13,521 bases of DNA from Aphodosoma sp045614825 (GTDB taxonomy: Bacteria; Bacteroidota; Bacteroidia; Bacteroidales; Paludibacteraceae): positions 1 to 13,521 of the forward strand of contig JAZLDO010000101.1 in assembly GCA_045614825.1 (NCBI GenBank). The letters are read 5' to 3'. Position numbers and translations under genes: made by a program. Within the stretch, counting starts at the first letter, position 1. Each line of letters begins with the position of its first letter. Positions 8,012-13,521 of this stretch are shown in pieces. The notes beneath the pieces were generated by a model. The model searched no databases and had not been told where the DNA came from. It was given only the letters and a program-made list of their open reading frames with translations.

Positions 8012-8146
8012 AATTAAAAGTTGAAATGTGAAAGTTGAAATATAAAATTTGAATAAATCTCAAAAATAATTCAACTTTAGTTCTTAATATAATTCTTAAT
8101 TCTTAATTCTCAATTCTCAATTCCTCACTCCTCACTCCTCACTCCC
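8012..8146. repeat. Heptad tandem repeat array C (two opposed blocks)
   Basis: The whole gap between the plug-protein gene and TRIC, and slightly beyond, is built from 7-nt units. Bases 8012-8053 read AATTAAA, AGTTGAA, ATGTGAA, AGTTGAA, ATATAAA, ATTTGAA. From about 8066 the units are of opposite sense: AATTCTT twice, AATTCTC twice, AATTCCT, then CACTCCT repeated to 8146. The two blocks can pair: 8031-8039 (AAAGTTGAA) is complementary to 8070-8078. The right edge overlaps the last codons of the plug-protein gene. Confidence 0.9.
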
Positions 8147-9375
8147 ACAAGTCTATCATATCTCGCACCAAACGGACGATAATAAACCATCACATCATAA
8201 CGATTTCGACTTTGCCAAAAACTTCCCTCTGTCTGCATCACACTCAATTCATTTCTATTTTTGGCTTTTATAGCATACACATAATTATATCCCCCTTGTT
8301 TCAACAACAACGAACGCACATAGCACTTCTCTGATGCATCATATATCATCTCACTATCTTCGTTAGCAATATTGTGTATCAAATCGCCCACAAGATACAT
8401 ACGTCCCTCTAAATATGGCACTTCTGCAGGATAATAAAAATGCACCCACATATAATCTGCCTCCGTATCTGGATAATCATTCTTTTGTAAATTAACAACA
8501 TAACCGCCATGCACATCCATTGCATACGCCTCTTGATCATTTGCACGAGATGCATCCGCCTCAAGCACAACTTGATACATATCTTGGTCAAACTCAATAT
8601 GATTTATCCCTGCTCCATAGGTATATCTACTCGAAAAATCTATACTCCGATACTGATTACCCCCTTCGAATATCAACTCTTCTCTATTTTCATAACGCAA
8701 CTTACTCCCATTCAAATAAGTTGGACGAGTTAAATATACCATATTATCCAACCTATTATTTTGACGAACCATAACAATAAAATCTTGCATCAAATCACTC
8801 GCCCCTACTCCATCTACCATCACATCCAATGCCACAGCTTGATACCTTCCATTCAATTCTTTCATTGTCCTTCCATCAACCTCTACATTTATACCAACCA
8901 ATGGTTCTACAACCGAAAAACATGCAGTAGCTACAACTCCGTGCCTAAAATCACCATCTCGAGCAATCTTTACCACATAATTACCCGACAACTTCAATTG
9001 TACATCATCATTTGGAAAGCTAACCTTATAATGCATATAATTAACAGTCGTATTGACCGAATAGTCATATGTATCAATTACACTACCATCAAAGCCATCT
9101 AAATACTCCATCGAAGCCAAATCTGTCTCATTCCAATAAGCATCACAATGGATAATCTTGTAATAAAAATTCGATACTTCATAACTCAATTCATCAAACG
9201 AAATTTCAACTTCATCTTCTGAACCCAATTCAATAATTGGCATTTTCAACTGTTCGCCATTTGGCAAAACTTGTAGAGTCTTAATATTTTCATCATAAAT
9301 TTGCGTACAATACTGCACTGCAAAAGCACTTTTCGCAGCAAAAATAATACACAAAACAAGCAATAATCGTCTCAT
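8125..9375 (-). CDS. Type IX secretion system plug protein (DUF5103 family)
   Basis: A 416-residue secreted or periplasmic protein with a signal peptide (1-19, ending AFA). It matches the DUF5103 family: YYKIIHCDAYW (71-81), a Glu-Tyr-Leu-Asp-Gly-Phe motif (90-95), HYKVSFPND (115-123), SGNYVVK (130-136) and a C-terminal VMVYYRPFGARYDRLVG. One member of this family is the Plug subunit seen bound to the SprA translocon pore in Flavobacterium, where it closes the channel when PorV is absent. That biochemistry is family knowledge, not shown here. It is the first gene of the minus-strand series, with a promoter candidate at 9454-9484. Its final codons (VGVRSEE-stop) are made by heptad repeats, and it stops only at the third repeat-borne TGA. 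Confidence 0.88.
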   Translation of the reverse strand: MRRLLLVLCIIFAAKSAFAVQYCTQIYDENIKTLQVLPNGEQLKMPIIELGSEDEVEISFDELSYEVSNFYYKIIHCDAYWNETDLASMEYLDGFDGSVIDTYDYSVNTTVNYMHYKVSFPNDDVQLKLSGNYVVKIARDGDFRHGVVATACFSVVEPLVGINVEVDGRTMKELNGRYQAVALDVMVDGVGASDLMQDFIVMVRQNNRLDNMVYLTRPTYLNGSKLRYENREELIFEGGNQYRSIDFSSRYTYGAGINHIEFDQDMYQVVLEADASRANDQEAYAMDVHGGYVVNLQKNDYPDTEADYMWVHFYYPAEVPYLEGRMYLVGDLIHNIANEDSEMIYDASEKCYVRSLLLKQGGYNYVYAIKAKNRNELSVMQTEGSFWQSRNRYDVMVYYRPFGARYDRLVGVRSEE

Positions 9376-9453
9376 AACAACTATTGTAAAATCAAATTTA
9401 TACTAATTATCAACTCTTTATTATAAAAAGTAACACAAAACGCCAAATCAATG

Positions 9454-9484
9454 CAAAGTTAGTAAAAAATATTCAAAACTCATA
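9454..9484 (-). promoter_or_regulatory. Probable promoter of the plug-protein gene
   Basis: The minus strand has TAACTTTG (complement of 9454-9461), a perfect -7 element. TATG (complement of 9481-9484) lies 19 nt upstream and matches three of four bases of the -33 TTTG. Predicted start is near 9447, giving a leader of about 70 nt. The rest of the divergent gap (9376-9672) is AT-rich, and I see no gene in it. Confidence 0.6.
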
Positions 9485-9584
9485 GTTCATAAATCACATT
9501 TTTTTTATTAATCACTTTTTATCCCTTTCTAAGCCTAAATATCAGCAAATTATAATATAATTTCAAAAAGTAAAAGCAAAAACA

Positions 9585-9615
9585 TTTGCTAAATAATAAT
9601 ATTTTTGTAACTTTG
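9585..9615 (+). promoter_or_regulatory. Promoter of the saccharopine-dehydrogenase-family gene
   Basis: TTTG at 9585-9588, a 19-nt spacer, then TAACTTTG at 9608-9615. This is a full match to the Bacteroidota -33/-7 consensus. Transcription should start near 9622, about 50 nt before the ATG at 9673. Confidence 0.85.
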
Positions 9616-9628
9616 CACTTCAAATAAC

Positions 9629-9646
9629 ATTGTAATGTACTACAAT
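9629..9646 (+). promoter_or_regulatory. Small inverted repeat in the 5' leader
   Basis: ATTGTA (9629-9634) and TACAAT (9641-9646) are perfect inverted repeats around the 6-nt loop ATGTAC, itself nearly self-complementary. It starts a few bases after the predicted transcription start. It could be an operator half-site pair or an mRNA 5' stabilising hairpin; nothing decides between these. Confidence 0.35.
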
Positions 9647-9672
9647 CACTAAACTCTAAACACTATACAATT

Positions 9673-10875
9673 ATGTCAAAAGTATTGATTATCGGAGCTG
9701 GTGGCGTTGGCACCGTAGTTGCTCACAAAGTTGCTCAAAACACTGACGTGTTCACTGAAATCATGTTGGCAAGCCGCACTAAAAGCAAATGCGATCGCAT
9801 TGCCGAAGACATCCTCAAACGCTACAACGTTAAAATCCAAACTGCACAAGTCGATGCCGACAACGTAGAAGACCTCGTTGCCCTCTTCAAAAGCTTCGGC
9901 CCTAAAATCGTTATCAACGTAGCTCTCCCTTATCAAGACTTAACTATTATGGAGGCTTGTCTTCAAGCTGGTTGCAACTATCTCGATACTGCTAACTACG
10001 AGCCTAAAGACGAAGCTCACTTCGAATACTCTTGGCAATGGGCTTATCACGATCGCTTCAAAGAAGCTGGCCTCTGTGCTATCCTCGGTTGCGGTTTCGA
10101 CCCAGGTTGCTCGGCTGTTTACACTGCCTATGCTGCTAAACACCACTTCGACGAAATGCACTACCTCGACATCGTCGACTGCAACGCTGGCGACCACCAC
10201 AAAGCTTTCGCTACTAACTTCAACCCTGAAATCAATATCCGCGAAATCACTCAAAACGGACGCTACTGGCAAGACGGACAATGGGTTACTACTGGTCCAC
10301 TCGAATTCCACCAACCTATCACATACCCAGAAATCGGCCCTCGCGAATCATACCTCCTCTACCACGAAGAACTCGAGTCGCTCGTTAAAAACTTCCCAAC
10401 TATCAAACGCGCTCGTTTCTGGATGACTTTCGGTCAAGAATACCTCACTCACCTTCGCGTGATTCAAAACATCGGTATGGCTCGCATCGACGAAATCGAC
10501 TATAACGGACAAAAAATCGTTCCTCTCCAATTCCTCAAAGCTGTGCTCCCTGCACCTGAAGAACTTGGCGAAAACTACACTGGCTACACATCTATCGGTT
10601 GCCGCATCCGTGGTATCAAAGACGGAAAACCTCGCACTTACTACATCTACAACAACTGCTCTCACCAAGAGGCTTATCGCGAAACTGGCACTCAAGGCGT
10701 TAGCTACACAACAGGTGTTCCAGCAATGACTGGTGCTTATATGTTCCTCACTGGCGAATGGACTGGTGCTGGCGTATTCAACGTAGAAGAATTTAACCCA
10801 GACCCATTCCTCAAAAAAGTAGCCGAAAGTGGTCTCCCTTGGCACGAAGTAATCGACGGCGACCTCGAACTCTAA
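9673..10875 (+). CDS. Saccharopine dehydrogenase family; probable carboxy(nor)spermidine dehydrogenase
   Basis: A 400-residue cytosolic NADPH-dependent enzyme. The N-terminal Rossmann fold has VLIIGAGGVGTVV (GxGxxG at 7-12). Later motifs are VINVALPYQDLTIMEACL, AGCNYLDTANYEP and the conserved ILGCGFDPGCSAVYTAYAA. Overall length and these motifs fit the branch of the family that condenses aspartate semialdehyde with putrescine or diaminopropane to give carboxyspermidine or carboxynorspermidine. That is the route to spermidine in many Bacteroidota; the decarboxylase partner (NspC) is not in the window. A saccharopine dehydrogenase role is less likely. Codons strongly favour C in third position (AAC, GAC, ATC, CTC, TTC), consistent with high expression, lagging-strand mutation bias, or both. 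It is probably monocistronic, with a promoter at 9585-9615 and a terminator at 10997-11036. Confidence 0.87.
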   Translation: MSKVLIIGAGGVGTVVAHKVAQNTDVFTEIMLASRTKSKCDRIAEDILKRYNVKIQTAQVDADNVEDLVALFKSFGPKIVINVALPYQDLTIMEACLQAGCNYLDTANYEPKDEAHFEYSWQWAYHDRFKEAGLCAILGCGFDPGCSAVYTAYAAKHHFDEMHYLDIVDCNAGDHHKAFATNFNPEINIREITQNGRYWQDGQWVTTGPLEFHQPITYPEIGPRESYLLYHEELESLVKNFPTIKRARFWMTFGQEYLTHLRVIQNIGMARIDEIDYNGQKIVPLQFLKAVLPAPEELGENYTGYTSIGCRIRGIKDGKPRTYYIYNNCSHQEAYRETGTQGVSYTTGVPAMTGAYMFLTGEWTGAGVFNVEEFNPDPFLKKVAESGLPWHEVIDGDLEL

Positions 10876-10884
10876 TCAACAAAA

Positions 10885-10984
10885 ATACCGTCCGACAAGT
10901 CCAAATATTCCAAAAACTCCCGGTATAGCAACGCGGTCCGATCAATCCGGAATTTCCGTCAAAATCGACACCGACCCGTCGGAC
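10885..10984 (+). other. Potentially structured 3' untranslated region
   Basis: Between the stop codon and the terminator there are two candidate pairings: ATACCG (10885-10890) with CGGTAT (10921-10926), and GTCCGAC (10890-10896) with GTCGGAC (10978-10984). They share base 10890. GTCCGA occurs again at 10936-10941. No ORF of note is present. It may be only mRNA 3' structure, or hold a 3'-derived small RNA. Confidence 0.3.
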
Positions 10985-10996
10985 CAAAATACAATA

Positions 10997-11036
10997 AAAA
11001 AATCCGTTTCTCCCCCCTACGAGAAACGGATTTTTT
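10997..11036 (+). terminator. Strong intrinsic terminator
   Basis: Bases 10997-11012 (ending TCCGTTTCTC) pair perfectly with 11021-11036 (GAGAAACGGA then six T) around an 8-nt loop, CCCCCTAC. This 16-bp stem with an A tract before and a T tract after is a textbook terminator. It should end the transcript of the 9673-10875 gene and insulate the thiamin operon. Confidence 0.95.
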
Positions 11037-11067
11037 ATTACCCACCTCACCCTCTCTCCCCCAAAAA

Positions 11068-11174
11068 ACACACACTCACAGTGTGTATTCTTTCGCCAAA
11101 ACCTCAAGCAAGGTGCAAGCAAACTGCAAGCAAGGAAACAGTCAAAAACCGACACACACTCACAGTGTGTATTC
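11068..11174. repeat. Pair of 23-nt direct repeats, each with an internal hairpin
   Basis: Identical 23-nt copies lie at 11068-11090 and 11152-11174, offset by 84 nt. Each contains the inverted repeat ACACACT-CAC-AGTGTGT (11070-11086 and 11154-11170). Between them, 11104-11135 holds three imperfect 10-11-nt units (TCAAGCAAGG, TGCAAGCAAAC, TGCAAGCAAGG). There is no convincing gene in the interval. The layout resembles a REP-like or small non-autonomous element, but I do not recognise a named family. Confidence 0.8.
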
Positions 11175-11203
11175 CCCTCCCCAAAAAAAATCCCCTCCAC
11201 CTC

Positions 11204-11234
11204 TTGTCCATATCAAATAAATATCGTACCTTTG
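11204..11234 (+). promoter_or_regulatory. Promoter of the thiamin operon
   Basis: TACCTTTG at 11227-11234 matches the -7 consensus TAnnTTTG. TTG at 11204-11206 lies 20 nt upstream as a partial -33 box. Transcription is expected about 7 nt downstream, at or next to 11241, which is where the riboswitch P1 stem begins. Confidence 0.75.
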
Positions 11235-11240
11235 CACCCG

Positions 11241-11341
11241 ACTCGAATGGTGGTGTCCGGTAACGCCTCTTTCAGGCTACCGTGGCTGAGATTATACACA
11301 TTGCACCAGTACAGATAATGCTGACGCTGGAAGTTTGGAGT
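11241..11341 (+). promoter_or_regulatory. TPP (THI-element) riboswitch aptamer
   Basis: All TPP aptamer parts are visible. P1 pairs ACTC (11241-11244) with GAGT (11338-11341). P2 pairs GTGT (11253-11256) with ACAC (11296-11299). The P3 arm is CGGTA/TACCG, capped by GCCT-CTTTC-AGGC. The conserved CTGAGA (11286-11291) is the pyrimidine-sensing bulge. The P4/P5 arm reads CCAG-TA-CAG-ATAATG-CTG-ACG-CTGG (11306-11330), matching the pyrophosphate-binding side. It lies ahead of thiD-thiE-thiC on the same strand and should lower operon expression when thiamin diphosphate is plentiful. Confidence 0.95.
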
Positions 11342-11348
11342 ATATTTG

Positions 11349-11431
11349 ACGTAAATTATCCATTCATTGATAATTTACGTTTAATTTTTACGATAATTTA
11401 CGTTTATAACCCAAAAACGATAAATTTCGTT
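11349..11431 (+). promoter_or_regulatory. Riboswitch leader repeats: candidate expression platform
   Basis: ACGTAAATTATC (11349-11360) is perfectly complementary to GATAATTTACGT at 11369-11380 (12-bp stem, 8-nt loop, followed by a T-rich tail). It is equally complementary to an identical copy at 11392-11403, so two exclusive hairpins can form. The direct repeat is 15 nt long (11369-11383 and 11392-11406). A diverged third copy (GATAAATTTCGT, 11419-11430) can fold on itself: AACGA/TCGTT. The proximal stem plus T-rich tail could act as a weak terminator. Confidence 0.6.
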
Positions 11432-11462
11432 CACACAAAAAAGATACAAATCACACGTATCA

Positions 11463-11509
11463 CATACCACTATTTAGAGCGAATAGTAATCTAAAAAATC
11501 AGTGGTATG
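11463..11509 (+). promoter_or_regulatory. Hairpin that encloses the thiD start codon, with a competing stem
   Basis: CATACCACT (11463-11471) is perfectly complementary to AGTGGTATG (11501-11509), whose last three bases are the thiD ATG. A rival stem, ACTATT (11469-11474) with AATAGT (11482-11487), uses three of the same bases. The long hairpin and the rival therefore cannot fully coexist. This could gate translation initiation in response to the riboswitch. Confidence 0.55.
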
Positions 11510-12343
11510 AATCAACAAAAATCCTATCCAATTGTCCTATCAATTGCTGGCTCCGACTCTTCTGGTGGGGCCGGAATTCAAGCCGACCTCAAAACTTTTT
11601 CCTCTCTTGGTGTCTATGGTGCAACTGCCATAACAGCCATCACTGCGCAAAATACTCAAGGTGTTCACGCGCAATTTGCTCTTCCCCCTCAACTTGTCTA
11701 CGACCAAATCGTTGCCGTCATCAACGACCTTCGCCCCTCTTTCATCAAGATTGGCATGCTCGCCAATGCCGAAATTGTTCTCACTGTGGCTGAGACGCTT
11801 AGCCTCTATTCTACCCCTATCATTCTCGACCCTGTCATTGTTTCAACTACCGGTCATCGACTTCTCTCTATCGATGCACAAGACATTCTAAAAGAGAAAC
11901 TTCTCCCCTTATCAACCCTCCTCACGCCTAACATCCCCGAAATGCAGGCGCTAACTTCCATGCCTCTCTCCTCTTTCGAAGAAAAAGAACGTGCCGCACA
12001 ATATCTTATGCACTGCGGTGCTAAAGCCGTTCTCCTCAAAGGTGGTCACGAAGAGGGCAACATCAAAACCGACATCCTATTCACCCAATCGGCAAACGGC
12101 ATACAATCAACTCTCTTTTCTGCCGACACCATTCCCACACAAAACACTCACGGCACTGGCTGCACTCTCTCCTCTGCCATCGCTGCCTTCATGGCTCGTG
12201 GCTTATGCCTCAACGATGCCATCACCGAAGCTAAAAAATACATTACCAATGCCATAACCGCTGGAGCCAACATCAAAATCGGACATGGCTCTGGTCCCGT
12301 CAATCATGGCTTTAACCCCCTAAAAATGAAAATCAATAATTAA
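11507..12343 (+). CDS. thiD: Hydroxymethylpyrimidine/phosphomethylpyrimidine kinase ThiD
   Basis: A 278-residue cytosolic kinase of the ribokinase-like superfamily. It phosphorylates HMP and HMP-P to HMP-PP for thiamin synthesis. Family motifs are SIAGSDSSGGAGIQADLKT (12-30), AITAITAQNTQGV (41-53), PSFIKIGMLAN (77-87), LDPVIVSTTGHRLL (108-121) and the ATP-site loop NTHGTGCTLSSAIAA (213-227) with the conserved Cys at 219. Length is normal for stand-alone ThiD, with no ThiE fusion. It is the first gene after the TPP riboswitch, and its ATG sits in a leader hairpin. No clear Shine-Dalgarno is visible, as is usual in this phylum. Confidence 0.97.
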   Translation: MNQQKSYPIVLSIAGSDSSGGAGIQADLKTFSSLGVYGATAITAITAQNTQGVHAQFALPPQLVYDQIVAVINDLRPSFIKIGMLANAEIVLTVAETLSLYSTPIILDPVIVSTTGHRLLSIDAQDILKEKLLPLSTLLTPNIPEMQALTSMPLSSFEEKERAAQYLMHCGAKAVLLKGGHEEGNIKTDILFTQSANGIQSTLFSADTIPTQNTHGTGCTLSSAIAAFMARGLCLNDAITEAKKYITNAITAGANIKIGHGSGPVNHGFNPLKMKINN

Positions 12344-12360
12344 TTTAAATCCGAATGGTA

Positions 12361-12395
12361 ATTCTCAATTCTCAACTCTCAATTCTCAATTCAAA
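12361..12395. repeat. Heptad tandem repeat array D before thiE
   Basis: Five 7-nt units in exact register: ATTCTCA, ATTCTCA, ACTCTCA, ATTCTCA, ATTCAAA. They end at the base before the thiE ATG. The array therefore occupies the whole ribosome-binding region of thiE, which has no purine-rich Shine-Dalgarno. The unit matches those at about 8101-8120. Confidence 0.9.
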
Positions 12396-13031
12396 ATGAA
12401 TAACCTAAAACTCCAATTCATCACTCACTACACCGACCGCTACTCCTATATCGACTCTGCTCGCATTGCGCTCGAAGGTGGTTGCCGTTGGATACAACTT
12501 CGAATGAAAGATGCCGACGACTCACTACTCGAACAAACTGCCCTCGTAGTGCAACAATTGTGTCGTGCCTACAACGCCACGTTCATCATCGACGACAATG
12601 TCGGTCTTGCAAAAAAAATCAAAGCCGACGGTGTGCATCTCGGCAAAAACGATATGCCTATTGCCGAAGCTCGCAAAATACTTGGCTCTGAATTCATTAT
12701 AGGTGCTACAATCAACTCTTTCGACGATGTTCTTCATCACCTACAAGGCTCTACACCCGACTATTTCGGATGTGGTCCATTCCGCTTTACATCTACTAAG
12801 AAAAACCTTGCTCCTATCCTCGGCTACGATGGCTACAAACTCATACTCAAGCAAATGCACGACAACAACATCCACATTCCGCTCGTCGCTATAGGGGGTA
12901 TTCGCAAGTCCGACATCCCTCAATTGCTACAAAATGGCGTCAACGGCATTGCCCTCAGTGGCTCTATCCTCAATGCCGAAAATCCAATCCTCGAAATGCA
13001 AGAAATCATCAATACCATTAACCAATATTAA
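12396..13031 (+). CDS. thiE: Thiamin-phosphate synthase ThiE
   Basis: A 211-residue TIM-barrel enzyme that joins HMP-PP and thiazole phosphate to form thiamin phosphate. Motifs are WIQLRMKD (32-39), FIIDDNVGLA (63-72), ADGVHLGKNDM (76-86), IIGATINS, DYFGCGPFRFTSTKKN (pyrophosphate-binding TKK loop), APILGYDGY, IPLVAIGGI and GIALSGSIL. Length is normal and the frame is intact. It follows thiD after 52 nt that contain array D, and precedes thiC by 11 nt. It is presumably cotranscribed under the riboswitch. Confidence 0.96.
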   Translation: MNNLKLQFITHYTDRYSYIDSARIALEGGCRWIQLRMKDADDSLLEQTALVVQQLCRAYNATFIIDDNVGLAKKIKADGVHLGKNDMPIAEARKILGSEFIIGATINSFDDVLHHLQGSTPDYFGCGPFRFTSTKKNLAPILGYDGYKLILKQMHDNNIHIPLVAIGGIRKSDIPQLLQNGVNGIALSGSILNAENPILEMQEIINTINQY

Positions 13032-13042
13032 TAGAAAAAACT

Positions 13043-13521
13043 ATGAAATCCGACCTCAAAATTTCTTACCCTGGCTCTCAAAAGGTGTACCTGAATGGTA
13101 ATATACACCCGAGCGTAAAAGTTGGCATGCGTATGGTAACGCAATTGCCTACTATCTCAATCAAAGATGGCGAACGCATCGAAACTCCTAATCCATCTAT
13201 TTACATCTACGACACATCGGACCCTTATGGCGACAACGACACTATTATCGACCTCGAAAAAGGTTTACCTCATCTACGTAAAGCATGGATCGACGAGCGC
13301 AATACCCTCGATGCCAACAATGTATCTCAGATGTATTATGCCAAGAAGGGCATCATCACTCCCGAAATGGAGTATGTAGCCATCCGCGAAAATATGAATT
13401 GCCAATCGCTTGGCATCAACACTCACATCACGCCCGAATTTGTATGCAAAGAGGTTGCCGAGGGCAGAGCTGTCATCCCTGCCAACATCAATCACCCTGA
13501 GGCTGAACCTATGATTATTGG
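13043..13521 (+). CDS. thiC: Phosphomethylpyrimidine synthase ThiC (partial, cut by window end)
   Basis: About 159 codons of the N-terminal part are present, in frame to the last base. ThiC is a radical-SAM enzyme that converts aminoimidazole ribotide to HMP-P. Recognisable stretches are YPGSQKVYLNG, VGMRMVTQLPT, YIYDTSDPYGD, GLPHLRKAWI, QMYYAKKGIITPEMEYVAIR, ITPEFVCKEVAEGRAVIPAN and INHPEAEPMIIG. The last two are the strongly conserved start of the catalytic core. The CxxCxxxxC iron-sulfur motif at the C-terminus lies outside the window. The ATG at 13043 is 11 nt after the thiE stop. The thiazole genes (thiS, thiG, thiH) are not seen and may lie downstream. Confidence 0.96.
   Translation, partial: MKSDLKISYPGSQKVYLNGNIHPSVKVGMRMVTQLPTISIKDGERIETPNPSIYIYDTSDPYGDNDTIIDLEKGLPHLRKAWIDERNTLDANNVSQMYYAKKGIITPEMEYVAIRENMNCQSLGINTHITPEFVCKEVAEGRAVIPANINHPEAEPMII

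Noticed and set aside
8007..8063. TTG-initiated N-terminal extension of the TRIC protein
   Set aside because: The 19 codons come from heptad repeats and have no family counterpart. The ATG at 8006 fits the family start.
8061..8068. Possible -7 element (TATTTTTG on the minus strand) for TRIC
   Set aside because: There is no -33 match at the right distance, and the sequence is low-complexity repeat DNA where chance matches are likely.
9376..9672. Replication origin in the AT-rich divergent gap
   Set aside because: There is no cluster of DnaA boxes, no dnaA or related gene, and the base skew appears to keep its sign across it.
9676..10845. Long open frames on the minus strand opposite the polyamine gene
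   Set aside because: The C-ending, stop-poor codons of the plus-strand gene create open complementary frames. The products show no motif or signal.
10811..11200. 129-codon minus-strand open frame with a repeated NTHCECV
   Set aside because: It runs through a perfect terminator hairpin and two copies of a DNA repeat, which explains the repeated peptide. There is no family resemblance.
11282..11494. 70-codon plus-strand open frame before thiD
   Set aside because: It starts inside the TPP aptamer and covers the leader hairpins. The region is explained as regulatory RNA.

Overview
The window looks like chromosomal DNA of a Bacteroidota bacterium, most likely order Bacteroidales, from a lineage with a type IX secretion system (T9SS). 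Four things point there. The promoters match the Bacteroidota -33/-7 pattern (TTTG, about 19-20 nt, TAnnTTTG). There are Bacteroidota-type lipoproteins and a SusC-like TonB receptor without a recognisable SusD. One gene encodes a T9SS plug (DUF5103) protein, and another product ends in a T9SS-type sorting tail. I cannot name the genus.

Left two thirds, minus strand, read from right to left: T9SS plug protein (8125-9375), a TRIC/UPF0126 membrane channel (7338-8006), a large TonB-dependent receptor (4306-7299), a DUF5689 lipoprotein (3453-4283), a four-domain OB-fold-like lipoprotein (1841-3439), and a secreted multi-OB-fold-like protein with a T9SS tail (212-1807). An intrinsic terminator at 158-194 closes the set. 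The last four genes are separated by only 13-33 nt and look like one envelope uptake or binding operon. The recurring OB-like folds suggest capture of nucleic acid or another polymer, but no nuclease is visible and the ligand is unproven. Just past the terminator, a promoter overlapping its hairpin drives the start of another minus-strand gene (1-44, cut by the window).

Right third, plus strand: a saccharopine-dehydrogenase-family gene, probably carboxy(nor)spermidine dehydrogenase of polyamine synthesis (9673-10875), with its own promoter and a strong terminator. After a gene-free stretch holding a pair of 23-nt repeats comes a thiamin operon: promoter, TPP riboswitch (11241-11341), a long leader with competing hairpins, then thiD, thiE and thiC (thiC is cut by the window end). 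ThiC makes HMP-P, ThiD phosphorylates it to HMP-PP, and ThiE joins that to the thiazole phosphate.

The most unusual DNA-level feature is a family of degenerate 7-nt tandem repeats at four gene borders. They supply the stop codons of two genes and fill the ribosome-binding region of a third. The plus strand carries more C than G in the rows I counted on both sides of the switch in gene direction. That could explain the different codon look of the left and right genes without horizontal transfer.
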